In this document: piece by piece, positions 9,137 to 18,049 of the stretch
Layout of the letters: every line of letters starts with the position of its first letter
Position numbering within the stretch: the stretch's first letter is position 1
From: Armatimonadaceae bacterium
GTDB taxonomy: Bacteria > Armatimonadota > Armatimonadia > Armatimonadales > Armatimonadaceae
Direction: 5' to 3'
Assembly: GCA_030447685.1 (NCBI GenBank)
Contig: JAUJOK010000018.1
Coordinates: 33,724-97,723 of the forward strand
Length of the DNA stretch: 64,000 nucleotides
Translations under genes and position numbers: made by a program
Notes under the pieces: model-generated
The model's input: the letters and a program-made list of their open reading frames with translations, nothing else
Databases searched by the model: none
Told to the model about the DNA's origin: nothing

Positions 9137-10071
9137 CGACGAGTCTCCTTATCTAATGCATCTACTGCCAGAGCGTCGGCAAAGAAGCGGGAGACGCGTT
9201 TTTCGTACTCCGCCTGCCGCAGTGCATAGCCGCCGACATGCCCCGCCCTCTCGATGCGCCATAGCTGTTTAGGTTCCCCGGCGGCGGCAAACAGCAGGCG
9301 GCTGTTTTCGGGCAGCACCAGCGTATCTTCCGTGCCGTAAATCAGCAGCAATGGGCGCGGGCTGATCTGGGACACATGGCGCAGCGGCGCGACCGTCGCC
9401 GTATCCGTTCCCAGAATACGCTCGCCGAACCAGCGGGCGGGAACGCCCATGATGTCGCCGCTCGCTCCCGCGTAGCGCCGGAAACGCTGAGCGACGGCCC
9501 GGTCGAGGCTGGCATACGGGCTATCAGCGGCAACGGCCCGGATGGCCTTTGAGCGGGCCGCCGCCTGCAAGGCCACCGCGCCGCCCATCGATACGCCGAA
9601 GATTCCCAACGGCTGCCGCCGCGTGTCGGGGCGCGCCTGTAGATAGGCCACGGCCCCCAGTGCATCGCGCACCTCCTCGTAGCCGATGGTAGTGGTATCG
9701 CCGCCGCTTTCGCCCAGTCCCCGGAAATCGAAAGAAAGGACACTGAAACCGGCGCGATGGAGAAAGGCCGTGAAGGGCAGCAAGTCGGCGCGATTGCCAG
9801 GATAGCCATGGCACAAAATAATGACACCCCGGCTCCGTTTGTGAGGAACGAGCCAGCCCTTCAGCAGCAGCCCGTCGGTCGAGGGGAAGGAGACGTTCTC
9901 ATAGGGCAGGTACAGCGCGGCGGACGGCGTGCCCACGAGCGCCTGCCGGGGTGGGTGCAGCGAGACGTGCACCAGTGCGTAAACAGCGGCGAGCCAGCCA
10001 AACAGAGAGGCCAGAAGGATGCTCAGCATCAGCCGCGCCAGCCGTTGTCTCCACCGTGCCTTTGGTTCCAC
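9133..10071 (-). CDS. membrane-anchored alpha/beta hydrolase (S33-like)
   Basis: This 312-residue hydrolase has one N-terminal transmembrane segment (about residues 13-34), an oxyanion-hole motif LCHGYPGNR, a nucleophile elbow GVSMGGA, and acid/His positions in YGTEDTLV and RAGHVGG. It resembles the BAAT/serine aminopeptidase S33 group and YfhR/BEM46-type anchored hydrolases. The GTG start at 10071 is supported by GAGGAGGGCGG just upstream. The gene leads a two-gene operon with the aldo/keto reductase. The active site would face the periplasm or outer side of the membrane if the N-terminal helix is an uncleaved anchor. Confidence 0.87.
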   Translation of the reverse strand: MEPKARWRQRLARLMLSILLASLFGWLAAVYALVHVSLHPPRQALVGTPSAALYLPYENVSFPSTDGLLLKGWLVPHKRSRGVIILCHGYPGNRADLLPFTAFLHRAGFSVLSFDFRGLGESGGDTTTIGYEEVRDALGAVAYLQARPDTRRQPLGIFGVSMGGAVALQAAARSKAIRAVAADSPYASLDRAVAQRFRRYAGASGDIMGVPARWFGERILGTDTATVAPLRHVSQISPRPLLLIYGTEDTLVLPENSRLLFAAAGEPKQLWRIERAGHVGGYALRQAEYEKRVSRFFADALAVDALDKETRR

Positions 10072-10148
10072 TTCCGCCCTCCTCGCTCACAGGTTGAGTG
10101 TACCCCGCGCGGCGGAGCAGACGCCTGGGCCGTAAGTCCCGGTTTTCG

Positions 10149-10709
10149 TCAGAATTCACCCAGAAGCGCTTCGGCGGACTCGGTACCGGCGCACGCTTCG
10201 GGAAACGAGGCCGCAATGACCTTTGAGTCGGCGTACCCGAGTTTCCCCTTCAATGCGGCGAGGACCGGATACTCCCCGGCGACCGTCGGCTGGCGCATAT
10301 CGAAGAAGTACAGCACGTTCCCGCCGTCGGATGCGAAGGACAGCGCGCCCGGCAGATACTGCGGCACATGATAGCCCAGGAACAGCTCCCGCAATTCGCG
10401 CGTCGGGAAAAAGTGAAACCAGCGCTCGCCGGTGCGAAAATCGCCGCCGTTCGACCACTGCAGAAAGCTCAGGTACGACGGCGGCAGCAGCCCATCGGGT
10501 ATCGTCCAGGCCGCCGGATCGAAGCGGCGGTACGCCGCATGCCAGGGATCATCGGCGGGAAACGGGTTCCACTGGGTGACATTCACCGCCGCGATCTCTT
10601 CGGGCGACAGGGGCCGCCGGATGCGTGCCATGATCTCCGCAAGCTCGTCTTCCCAGACACCCGGTTCGCGGTAGATTTCATCGAAAATGTCCGACCAATC
10701 CGTGCTCAT
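10149..10709 (-). CDS. SMI1/KNR4-family protein
   Basis: This 186-residue protein has the SMI1/KNR4 (SUKH) pattern: an acidic N-terminal helix with ELAEIMARI, then LPPSYLSFLQWSNGG, the aromatic strand ERWFHFFPTREL, and LSFASDGGNVLYFFDM. In bacteria, SUKH proteins often act as immunity proteins to contact-dependent or polymorphic toxins, but many lone copies have no assigned partner, and no toxin gene is adjacent here. The start at 10709 (MSTDWSDIF) is favoured over an upstream ATG because AAGGTG sits at a good distance. It lies 17 bp after the MBL hydrolase gene and may be the last gene of that operon. Confidence 0.82.
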   Translation of the reverse strand: MSTDWSDIFDEIYREPGVWEDELAEIMARIRRPLSPEEIAAVNVTQWNPFPADDPWHAAYRRFDPAAWTIPDGLLPPSYLSFLQWSNGGDFRTGERWFHFFPTRELRELFLGYHVPQYLPGALSFASDGGNVLYFFDMRQPTVAGEYPVLAALKGKLGYADSKVIAASFPEACAGTESAEALLGEF

Positions 10710-10726
10710 GGTACACCTTGCCCGCA

Positions 10727-11389
10727 CTAACCGGCGCGTTTATTGAAGAAGTAGTTGTCGTGGCCGGGAAGGATGACATCGGCTTCCGCGCGCAGGCGGT
10801 CGATGCTGTTTGCTACCGCTTCAAAGTCGTGCGAGTTGAAGTAACCTGCCCGTGCCTCGAAGAAATCGCGGGTCATAGCGGCATCGGCGGCAAGGACGAC
10901 CCGGAACCCGTCCCGGTCGGTGAAAGCGAGACCGGCAAGGCCCGGCGTGTGGCCGGGCAGATGCATGGTGACAATACCGGGCGCGATCTCGCTGTTTTCA
11001 GCGGGCACGGGCAGCAGACGCTCCAGCAGCGCCCGGTCGGGAGAATCAGCGGCAAGGCGTCCGTCCCAGAAAACACATTCGTCGTCGGGCATCAGCCATT
11101 CGGCTTCCGGGAAGGCTTCCAGACCGAAGCGATGGTCGCCGTGAAAGTGCGTCAGGTAAACGTGCGTCACATCGGCGACGGCAAGGCCGGCGCGCCGGTC
11201 CAGCAGGCCCGGCATCTCCTCCGGTTGCATCGGGGGGTCAACCAGGATGACGGCTTCACCCGCCCGCACGAGTGCCGATGTGCAAAGCGCGCCGCGCCGC
11301 GCCGTTTTCTCGTCTTCGCCCCAGAAGCGGTTGCGCGACAAATGCCCAATCGTGAGCACATGCCACTGAATCTGCGTCGCGGCGCTCAT
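10727..11389 (-). CDS. MBL-fold metallo-hydrolase
   Basis: This 220-residue metallo-beta-lactamase-fold hydrolase has the dinuclear zinc motif THFHGDH (residues 80-86), a third His in LPGHTPG, the bridging Asp in LAADAAM and a final His in ILPGHDNYFF. No rhodanese or RNase-type extra domain is present, and it lacks a signal peptide, so a cytoplasmic thioester or lactone hydrolase (glyoxalase II/AHL-lactonase-like) is plausible but unproven. It overlaps the upstream small gene by 4 bp and sits inside the sorbosone-dehydrogenase operon. Confidence 0.9.
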   Translation of the reverse strand: MSAATQIQWHVLTIGHLSRNRFWGEDEKTARRGALCTSALVRAGEAVILVDPPMQPEEMPGLLDRRAGLAVADVTHVYLTHFHGDHRFGLEAFPEAEWLMPDDECVFWDGRLAADSPDRALLERLLPVPAENSEIAPGIVTMHLPGHTPGLAGLAFTDRDGFRVVLAADAAMTRDFFEARAGYFNSHDFEAVANSIDRLRAEADVILPGHDNYFFNKRAG

Positions 11390-11745
11390 AATGCCTCCCG
11401 ATTCTTGATCCCGTAAAGGCGCGGCAGATCGTCCAGCAGGCGCATCGCCTGACTGCGCGAGCCGACGCCGTCTCTTAACTCTCGTCCGACCTTGAGCGAT
11501 TCATCGAGATCGCCCTCGCTGCTAACGCGCCGCATCAGGTAAAGAAAATCATGATAGCGACTTGGTTCGTCGCGCGCCTTGAGAACACGCCTCAGCGCGG
11601 CGTCAAAATCGCCATCGGTTTCGGATTCGGCAAGAGCGGCGCGCAGAATGGTCTCCACCTGGCGGTAGTTTTCTTCTCCGGCAGAAAAGTCGAACAGGAA
11701 ACGACGCAGACGCTCAAGGAGATTGCCTTCGCCGGGTGCAGCCAT
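11386..11745 (-). CDS. small helical hypothetical protein
   Basis: I do not recognise this 119-residue protein. It is highly charged and predicted to be mostly alpha-helical, with no cysteines, no signal peptide and no membrane segment. It carries arginine-rich helices (NLLERLRRFLFDF near the start, MRLLDDLPRLYG near the end). It starts directly after the stop of the sorbosone-dehydrogenase-like lipoprotein and overlaps the MBL hydrolase start by 4 bp, so it is a genuine operon member. Function unknown. Confidence 0.75.
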   Translation of the reverse strand: MAAPGEGNLLERLRRFLFDFSAGEENYRQVETILRAALAESETDGDFDAALRRVLKARDEPSRYHDFLYLMRRVSSEGDLDESLKVGRELRDGVGSRSQAMRLLDDLPRLYGIKNREAL

Positions 11746-13179
11746 CTACTTCGCAGCGTCCTTTTGCGCCGGTTTGACAGCCTGGCTCCCACCGGCATAA
11801 AGAACGCGGAAGATTTTTCCCGCGCCGTCGTCGGTGATAAGCAGCCCACCCTGACTGTCAACGGCCACATCCACGGGGCGGCCCCACACCTTCCCGTCCG
11901 CTGTTTTCCAGCCGGAAAGGAAGTCCTCGTAGCCGCCGGTCGGCCTGCCGCCCGCATCCATCCGAATACGCACCACCTCATAGCCGGAGCGCGCCGAGCG
12001 GTTCCACGAGCCATGCAGGGCGACAAAGGCGCTGTTCTTATACGCGGCGGGGAACTGGCTGCCGGTATAAAAGTCGATTCCCAGCGCGGCGGTGTGGGAC
12101 GTGAACAGAACATCCGGGACAAGCGTCTTGTCCTTCAGTTCGGGCCTATCCGGGAAATCGGGCTGATCGTTGCCGCCGATATAGTACCAGGGCCAGCCGT
12201 AGAAGCCGTCGGGCTTCACCGCCGTCGCGTAGTCCGGCACCAGATCGTCGCCCAGGCCGTCCCGCTCGTTGACCGCGCTCCACAGCGCGCCGGTAACGGG
12301 GTTGAAGGCAAGGCCGACCGGGTTCCGCAGCCCGGACGCATACACGCGGTAGCCGGTGCCGTCGGGGTTGTATTCCAGAATCGCGGCCCGCTTCTCTTCC
12401 TCCACCGCGACATTGCCTTTCGAGCCGACGCTGACATACATCTTCGTGCCGTTGGGGCTGAAAACGACGTTGCGGGTCCAGTGCTGGTTATAGCCGCCGC
12501 CGGGCAGATCGGAAACGATGGTCTCAGGCGAACCAGAGGCTTTCGCATCGCCGTTCTTGTACGGAAAGCGCACCACGGAGTCCGTATTCGCCACATAGAC
12601 ATGCGTCGGGTTCGGGCCGGGCGGATAGAAGGCGATACCGAACGGCTGGCGCAGTCCGTCGGCGAAGCGCTCGCGGACCTCGGCCTTGCCGTCGTTATCC
12701 GTATCACGCAGCACCGTCACCCGGTTGGCTCCGCTTTCGGCGACGAACACATCCCCATTCGGAGCGACCGTCACCACACGCGGCGTCTGAAGGTCACGCG
12801 CCCACTCATACACGGCGAAGCCCGGCGGCACGCTTAGCTTCGCCCCTTCCGGCTGGGAAACGACATTGGGCGGGTTGTTCACCGAAGGCGTCGCGCCCGG
12901 CGCGGGCAGATCGGAAGCACGAACGGTGTGTGTCTGCGGCTCCCGCGTCTCAACGGGAAGCGCGCCGGAAGGCAGAAGCAGCGGACCGTTACCCGGCTGG
13001 GGAGAACCACCGCCGACCGTCGAACCGCCGCCGGGAGAGCCGCCGTTACCCGGAAGCTGGGGCGTCGGCGTGGACAACGTGCGCGGCGTCTGCCCGCAGC
13101 CGCTGGAGAAAAGAAGCGCCGCCGTACCCAGCAGTGCCGGGAGCATCCGCCGAAACGTGTGGGAAGGATAGACTTGCAT
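11746..13179 (-). CDS. sorbosone/glucose dehydrogenase-like beta-propeller lipoprotein
   Basis: This 477-residue secreted protein has a lipoprotein signal peptide ending in the lipobox FSSGC (about residue 28). A Gly/Pro/Ser-rich linker (about 30-85) follows, then a PQQ-dependent soluble glucose/L-sorbosone dehydrogenase-type propeller (about 110-465). Family-typical strings include TPRVVTVAPNGDVFVAESG, DTDNDGKAEV, GLRQPFGIAF, GLRNPVGLAFNP, NERDGLGDDLVPDY, YGWPWYY and HGSWNRS. Such enzymes oxidise sugars outside the cytoplasm and pass electrons to PQQ or quinones. No PQQ genes are in this window. It heads a putative four-gene operon; a TATAGTATAGAAT promoter-like box lies upstream at about 13219-13231 on the minus strand. 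Confidence 0.9.
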   Translation of the reverse strand: MQVYPSHTFRRMLPALLGTAALLFSSGCGQTPRTLSTPTPQLPGNGGSPGGGSTVGGGSPQPGNGPLLLPSGALPVETREPQTHTVRASDLPAPGATPSVNNPPNVVSQPEGAKLSVPPGFAVYEWARDLQTPRVVTVAPNGDVFVAESGANRVTVLRDTDNDGKAEVRERFADGLRQPFGIAFYPPGPNPTHVYVANTDSVVRFPYKNGDAKASGSPETIVSDLPGGGYNQHWTRNVVFSPNGTKMYVSVGSKGNVAVEEEKRAAILEYNPDGTGYRVYASGLRNPVGLAFNPVTGALWSAVNERDGLGDDLVPDYATAVKPDGFYGWPWYYIGGNDQPDFPDRPELKDKTLVPDVLFTSHTAALGIDFYTGSQFPAAYKNSAFVALHGSWNRSARSGYEVVRIRMDAGGRPTGGYEDFLSGWKTADGKVWGRPVDVAVDSQGGLLITDDGAGKIFRVLYAGGSQAVKPAQKDAAK

Positions 13180-13226
13180 TGTGTGTACCTGCTTCGGCGC
13201 TCGTGCGTGCGTCGCCTTATTCTATA

Positions 13227-13529
13227 CTATACCGCACCCCGGTCTTCCGGCTTCACACGAGCGTCATTGCGCTCCATCACGCCTCCCAGCGCCTCGGCCA
13301 CGTTATAGCCGATTCGGATGCCGTATAGGCGTGCGTTAGGACGCTTATTTTTTAGGTCGCGCGCGGACGCGATACCGGTTTCGTCCACCTCGAAGTCCCC
13401 GGTTTCGATGTCAATGATGACCATCTTGCCGATGTTCTCTTCCGTCTCCACCTGCGCGCGAATACTCTGCTCGTACAGTGCCTTCGCGCGCCGCGCCACC
13501 TCCTCGCGGCTCAAAAGCAGCGTTTCCAT
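13227..13529 (-). CDS. conserved 100-residue protein (METLLLSREE family)
   Basis: This 100-residue protein has the pattern LLLSREEVARRAKALYEQ, then KMVIIDIETGDFEVD and LYGIRIGYNVAEALGG. I have seen this arrangement in uncharacterised proteins of cyanobacteria and related bacteria, sometimes beside a PIN or hydrolase partner, but I know no function. The start ATG at 13529 is well supported by GGGAGG six bases upstream; the longer open frame is out of character. It ends near the promoter region of the sorbosone-dehydrogenase operon. A toxin-antitoxin role is possible but has no direct support here. Confidence 0.8.
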   Translation of the reverse strand: METLLLSREEVARRAKALYEQSIRAQVETEENIGKMVIIDIETGDFEVDETGIASARDLKNKRPNARLYGIRIGYNVAEALGGVMERNDARVKPEDRGAV

Positions 13530-13608
13530 GTCGTGCCTCCCCTTCCGATTGTACCGCTCATTGGTTGACCTTCCGAACTGGGCGGCACTTCGTGATCGTT
13601 GGGCGTTG

Positions 13609-14187
13609 TCATGCTTGAGGGCGCGGGGCAGGTGCAAAGGCCACCAAGTTTGGTACGCGGGCTTCAAGCCATGTCCTGGTTCTCTCTGAGACAAATGTAT
13701 AGCCCCAATCTTCCACCCGAAACCAGTCCTCGCCATTCCAAGAATCACTCTGCTGGAAAATATTATCGCGATTGGCAGTCGTGGACACAGAAACACGTAG
13801 CTCCCAAAGCAGCCCGACTTGCTCCGATAGTTCCGGCGAGTGTGGCCGCTCCAAGAGGTAGTCTTCTGGCTCACCACTGTCTGGATACTCCTGCGGTTCA
13901 TCAGCAGAAATGTCCCACCGATGCCAATCCAGATGAACGATGCGTGCCTTGATGACGGGAACAAACGAGAAGCCCGTCAAACCAGAGGTTTCCAGTTCCA
14001 CCTTGAAGGAATCGGTAACAACGATAACATCAATGTCAGGAAAAGAAAGATTTGGTATAAAAGGGGCTGTCCGTTCCAATTGAGCCAAGCCATCCTGCCT
14101 ATCAAGATGAGAGGCCATACCCTGCATGAGAATATCGCCGTAATCTCCCCAGGGAGGTTCAGGAGCAGAAATGACGTAAATGCTCAT
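13609..14187 (-). CDS. hypothetical protein (possible immunity-type protein)
   Basis: This 192-residue cytoplasmic protein has no recognised domain. Notable features are the strand-rich centre FKVELETSGLTGFSFVPV followed by ARIVHLDWHRWD, and an aromatic C-terminal half (YTFVSERTRTWLE). The GLTGFxF and VxLDW patterns and the single-copy setting beside unrelated genes resemble immunity-protein families, but I cannot assign it. Its GC content looks lower than that of its neighbours. The gene stands alone upstream of ppa on the same strand. Confidence 0.72.
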   Translation of the reverse strand: MSIYVISAPEPPWGDYGDILMQGMASHLDRQDGLAQLERTAPFIPNLSFPDIDVIVVTDSFKVELETSGLTGFSFVPVIKARIVHLDWHRWDISADEPQEYPDSGEPEDYLLERPHSPELSEQVGLLWELRVSVSTTANRDNIFQQSDSWNGEDWFRVEDWGYTFVSERTRTWLEARVPNLVAFAPAPRPQA

Positions 14188-14202
14188 AGTCTACCTATAG
14201 TG

Positions 14203-14739
14203 TCAGTCCAGCCCGGCGGATTGCTTTCCTTCGTGGAGGGCGCGGCTGTGGGTGATGATCTGCTGCGCTGTTTCCACGTCCTGCCAGCCCAGGATCGTCA
14301 CCTCTTTTTCCTCCAGCGTCTTGTAGACGTCGAAGAAGTGCTCGATCTCTTTGAGGATATGCTCGGAGACGTGGGACAGGCGGCGGACGCCGTGGTAGCG
14401 GGGGTCGTGGACGACGCGGGCGAGAATCTTCTCGTCCGCGCCTTTTTCGTCGCGCATCAAAAGGACGCCGAGTGGGCGGCAGGAGACGAGGCAGCCGCAA
14501 AAGGTGGGGTGCGAGGCGATAACCAGAACGTCCAGCGGGTCGCCGTCGGCGGAAAGGGTGCCGGGTATCCAGCCGTAGTCAAACGGGTAGAACAGCGGCG
14601 AATACAGGGGCCGGTCCAGCTTGAAAACGCCCAACTGCTGATCGTACTCGTATTTGTTGGAGGAGCCGCGTGGTATCTCAATGACGGCATTAACCTCTTC
14701 GGGAGCGTTGTCCCCGATAGGTAAGTTATGATAAGGCAT
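14203..14739 (-). CDS. ppa: inorganic pyrophosphatase
   Basis: This is a family I soluble inorganic pyrophosphatase of 178 residues, hydrolysing PPi to two phosphates with Mg2+. Active-site motifs include IEIPRGSSNKYEYD near the N-terminus, FYPFDYGWIPGT, and the signature DGDPLDVLV with its three metal-binding Asp residues. The length matches bacterial Ppa. It begins 9 bp after the stop of pyrD, so pyrK-pyrD-ppa is likely one transcript. That makes sense, because the later steps of pyrimidine synthesis release PPi. Confidence 0.96.
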   Translation of the reverse strand: MPYHNLPIGDNAPEEVNAVIEIPRGSSNKYEYDQQLGVFKLDRPLYSPLFYPFDYGWIPGTLSADGDPLDVLVIASHPTFCGCLVSCRPLGVLLMRDEKGADEKILARVVHDPRYHGVRRLSHVSEHILKEIEHFFDVYKTLEEKEVTILGWQDVETAQQIITHSRALHEGKQSAGLD

Positions 14740-14748
14740 CGGTTCGGA

Positions 14749-15732
14749 TCAAATCTCCTGCGTCGGTTCCGGCGTCGTGCGGGGCCGGATGTCCGCCGCC
14801 TGCACCGCGCCGATTATCTGCCGTACCTCGGTAAAGCCGTTTTGCGCCAGATATGCGGCGATACCGTCGGCGACCTCGTGGACGGCGGTCGGGTTCACAA
14901 AGGTAGCCGTGCCGACCGCGACCGCCGTCGCCCCCGCCAGCAGAAACTCCACGGCGTCCGAGGCGTCCATGATACCGCCCATGCCGATTATTGGTACCGT
15001 GACGGTTTGAGCGACGCGATACACCAGGTTCAGCGCGATGGGCTTGATGGCCGGGCCGGACAGCCCCCCGGTGCCGTTGGCGAGGCGGAAGCGGCGGCGC
15101 TTGATGTCGATGCTGGTGCCGACAAGCGTATTGATCAGCGATATGGCGTCCGCGCCCGCATCCTGGGCCGCCTTCGCGATGGGCCGAATATCGGTGACAT
15201 TGGGCGAGAGCTTGGCAATCAGCGTCAGGTCAGTGACTTTTCGGCAGGCGGACACCACTTCGGCGGTCAGGCGCGGGTCGGTGGCATAATCCAGACCGTG
15301 AGAGACATTGGGGCAGGAGATATTCAGTTCGATGGCATCGGCGACGCCCGCTTCGGTAAGCCGCCGCGTGACGGCAGCGAAATCTTCGGGGTCCTCGCCG
15401 GGCACATTGACAATAATCGGGCAGTCGAACCGGCGCAGGAACGGGGCTTTCTCACGGATATAGTTCTCGACGCCGCCGTTCTGGAGGCCGATGGCGTTCA
15501 GCATCCCGCCGGGCGTCTCGACAATGCGGGCGGGCGGGTTGCCGATACGGGCATGGCTGGTGGTGGCCTTGACGCAGACCGCGCCCAGGCGGTTCAAATC
15601 CACCAGGTCGGCCAGTTCGGAGCCGAAGCCGAACGTACCGGAGCCGGTGGTTACCGGGTTGCGCAGGGTGAGTTTTCCGATCTGAACGGATAGATCGGGC
15701 GCAGCAGCAGCAGTCACGGCAGCAGCGGTCAT
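14749..15732 (-). CDS. pyrD: dihydroorotate dehydrogenase B, catalytic subunit
   Basis: This 327-residue FMN-dependent TIM-barrel enzyme oxidises dihydroorotate to orotate in UMP synthesis. It has the class 1B features NPVTTGSGTFGFG, NGGVENYI, NVPGEDPEDF, the catalytic cysteine in ELNISCPN, and the FMN phosphate site GMGGIMDASDAVEFLLAGA. It pairs with PyrK, which passes electrons to NAD+. I use the ATG at 15732 (MTAAAVTAA), overlapping the pyrK stop by 4 bp; the longer open frame upstream is the complement of pyrK coding sequence. The last codons end 9 bp before ppa. Confidence 0.97.
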   Translation of the reverse strand: MTAAAVTAAAAPDLSVQIGKLTLRNPVTTGSGTFGFGSELADLVDLNRLGAVCVKATTSHARIGNPPARIVETPGGMLNAIGLQNGGVENYIREKAPFLRRFDCPIIVNVPGEDPEDFAAVTRRLTEAGVADAIELNISCPNVSHGLDYATDPRLTAEVVSACRKVTDLTLIAKLSPNVTDIRPIAKAAQDAGADAISLINTLVGTSIDIKRRRFRLANGTGGLSGPAIKPIALNLVYRVAQTVTVPIIGMGGIMDASDAVEFLLAGATAVAVGTATFVNPTAVHEVADGIAAYLAQNGFTEVRQIIGAVQAADIRPRTTPEPTQEI

Positions 15733-16523
15733 TGCCAGACCACCTCGCGCCCATCGAACACCGGGCCGTCCACGCAGCCGCGCGCATAGGTTCCGTCGGT
15801 TCGATGCACGGCGCAGCCCATGCAGACCCCGAGACCGCAGGGCATGAACACCTCCATGGAAACCTGGCAGGGAACGTCGAACGCGGCGGCCATCTCCGCA
15901 ACCGCCTGCATCATGGGAGTAGGGCCGCAAGTGTAGATATGCGCGGGGCGGCTCCGGTCGCCGAGCAGGTCGGGAAGCACGCCGGTAACGCGCCCATGAT
16001 GGCCGCAGGAGCCGTCATCCGTGCACAGCCACAGCGTCACCCCGATCTCCTCCAGCCCGTCCGTGCCGACCAGGAACTCCTTGGAGCGCGCGCCGTCCAC
16101 AAAGTCCATCAGGGCATGGGGGTCTGCCGCGTGTATCGTCTTCGCCAGGAAAACGAGCGGCGGGACGCCGTAGCCGCCGCCGACGAAGATATGACGAACG
16201 CCGGGCCGGGAGTCCGGTGAAAAGACGCGCCCGCCCAGCGGCCCCACCAAATCGAGCGCATCGCCGGGGCGCATCGCGGCCAGCGCCTGCGAGGTCGGGC
16301 CGTGGACGCTGAAAAGAATGGACGCTTCCCCCGTGGCCGGGTCGGCGGTGAACACGGAAAAAGGTCGGCGAAGCACCTGGACGCCGGTGTCGGCGGCGAC
16401 CGCGACGAACTGCCCGGGGCGGGCGTCAGCAACCAGAGCGGGCGCAAGGAAGGTAAGAACGCGGTGGCCCGGCGCGGCGAGCGGCATGTTGGCGATAACC
16501 GGGGCAAGGAACTTACGAATCAC
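15729..16523 (-). CDS. pyrK: dihydroorotate dehydrogenase B, electron transfer subunit
   Basis: This 264-residue ferredoxin-reductase-type protein has the FAD-binding motif LRRPFSV (RxxS), the NAD-binding segment GGGYGVPP, CGPTPMM, and a C-terminal [2Fe-2S] site C-x4-C-x2-C-x12-C (CGLGVCMGC, then a Cys in YARGC). This is the canonical PyrK arrangement. It forms a heterotetramer with PyrD and uses NAD+ as acceptor. The GTG start at 16523 follows GAGGAAAGG. A 4-bp overlap couples it to pyrD. Confidence 0.97.
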   Translation of the reverse strand: MIRKFLAPVIANMPLAAPGHRVLTFLAPALVADARPGQFVAVAADTGVQVLRRPFSVFTADPATGEASILFSVHGPTSQALAAMRPGDALDLVGPLGGRVFSPDSRPGVRHIFVGGGYGVPPLVFLAKTIHAADPHALMDFVDGARSKEFLVGTDGLEEIGVTLWLCTDDGSCGHHGRVTGVLPDLLGDRSRPAHIYTCGPTPMMQAVAEMAAAFDVPCQVSMEVFMPCGLGVCMGCAVHRTDGTYARGCVDGPVFDGREVVWQ

Positions 16524-16733
16524 GACGTTGCCTTTCCTCGCAAAGCACAGGCGTAAAAGAACGCCGCGCAGAAAGGAAAACCGGCGGGTGCGGGGCGTCT
16601 ACGGCATTATACCCGATGACAACGGCTGAACCGGTTACTATGCGAAGCAGGAAGACGCGCCTAAAGGGAGAACTAAAGAGCGGCAGGACTGCGATGCGAA
16701 GCCCTGCCGCAAGGAAAGAAGGAGGACGTTGAG

Positions 16734-17692
16734 ATGAAGGCTCGTCGTAGCGACGACGCTAAACTGCTGCGGCGCGATTTTCTTCGCGCCATCGGGGGGG
16801 AACCGCCTTACTGACCCTGGGCGGACTTTTGAACGGGTGCGACAGTGGTCGGATTGGCTCGGTAACGCCCGATCCGGGGCCGGGGCCGACGCCAGGGCCG
16901 GGGCCGACGCCGGGGCAGACGCGGGTTCTGGTGGCCCCGAATTCGCTGCCGGTGGGCCAGGACAATGGCCAGACGGTGGCGCAGGTGGCGACGCTGGAAA
17001 ACGTGAACGGACGCAACTATCACGTATTCGCTGTGGAGGACGCCGAGTTTCTGCCGCAGCGCATCGTTCAGACTATCGCCTGGCAGAACGACCCGAACCA
17101 GTTCGCGCGCACTATTTTTGACAGCCAGAGCCGCCCCGCGCAGGTAGTACATGGCCCGACCGGCCACTTCGCGACGCTGGGATGGAACCTGGATAACTCG
17201 GTGGTAACGGTCCGTGCGTACGATCCCCAATCGAGGGTGCTTGGCGGCGCGCGGGTTCGCCGCCAGGGTGACAGCTATTTTATCGAGCCGCTTGAGGGTG
17301 GCGACGTTCTGAGGTCGGGCGTTCGGGCCGCCAGCGTGGCGGCGGCGTCGGTATCGGTGGACGAGGTCACGCGCTTCGTGGCAAAGGAGTTCGGGGTGAA
17401 CGTGCTCACACGCCTGCTGGCGCTCACGAATCCCTACATTCTGCTGCTGGGAGCGCTGGTGCTCCTGCTGAGCAATGCGTCCACGGGGGCGCTGCTGTCT
17501 CCCAACGCGCCTGCCATCGCGACGCTCCTGGTCACGTTCCTGATCCTGGCGCTTTCCTTCGGTGGCGATTTTGGCACCGCGCGCGAACGGCTCAGCGGGG
17601 GCAGCGCCCTTGCCGCCGCTCTCACCGCAGCCGTCAATCTGTATATCGCTCACCGCTTCGATCCGGCGACGGGCTTTTATATGACTACATAG
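16734..17692 (+). CDS. Tat-type lipoprotein with C-terminal membrane segments (frameshift at a G7 run)
   Basis: The start ATG at 16734 follows a strong AAGGAGG site. The first frame gives a twin-arginine leader with RRDFLRAIGG, then hits a run of seven G (16794-16800). Only after a one-base change does it continue as TALLTLGGLLNGCDSG, which completes a Tat/lipoprotein signal with lipobox LNGC. The mature part has a Pro-Gly repeat linker, a beta-rich region with a FATLGW segment, and two hydrophobic segments near the C-terminus (YILLLGALVLLL and IATLLVTFLILAL). Without the shift only a 24-residue peptide is made; the open frame after the break runs 16829-17692 from a TTG. I do not recognise the family. 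Confidence 0.72.
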
Positions 17693-17708
17693 AGGCCCCA
17701 ATTCATCG

Positions 17709-17734
17709 GCAGGGCGGGAGAATTCCCGCCCTGC
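17709..17734. terminator. hairpin between convergent genes
   Basis: An 11-bp perfect stem (GCAGGGCGGGA with TCCCGCCCTGC) closes a GAAT loop at 17709-17734. It lies between the plus-strand lipoprotein stop at 17692 and the stop of the small minus-strand gene at 17735. There is no strong T-run on either side, so it may slow or end transcription in both directions rather than act as a classical terminator. Confidence 0.6.
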
Positions 17735-18049
17735 TTACAGCGTGGTGAGGTTTCCCGCATCATTTCCTGCCTGCGTGCGGCCCGTGCGGGCGGAGTCCCG
17801 CGCACGCTCCATAACTCCTCCACCATCGATACGCCGCTCGTTCAGGAAAATACCAGACAGCGCCGACTGGTGGTCATAGAAGTTATGCATTGCGCCATGC
17901 TCGCGTCCCATCGTGTCGGCGCGCTCGGGCACAATGTCGCAGACCGCTCCCGGCACGATCCCCCGCTCCGGGTCGTGCATCCCCGGCAAATTCGACTTGC
18001 CAGCAGGGTTCCCTGCCCCGCCGGACATTTCTTTCCCGACGCTTGACAT
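17735..18049 (-). CDS. small hypothetical protein
   Basis: This is a 104-codon frame starting with MSSVGKEMSGG. The composition is protein-like, with LPGMHDPERG and HNFYDHQSALSGIFLNE segments and no membrane helix or signal peptide. It is divergent from the Nudix regulator and convergent with the lipoprotein, and it ends at the 17709-17734 hairpin, which supports a real gene. The ribosome-binding site is poor at 18049; a second ATG at 18028 has GGGAAAG upstream and may be the true start. I do not recognise a family. Confidence 0.5.
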   Translation of the reverse strand: MSSVGKEMSGGAGNPAGKSNLPGMHDPERGIVPGAVCDIVPERADTMGREHGAMHNFYDHQSALSGIFLNERRIDGGGVMERARDSARTGRTQAGNDAGNLTTL

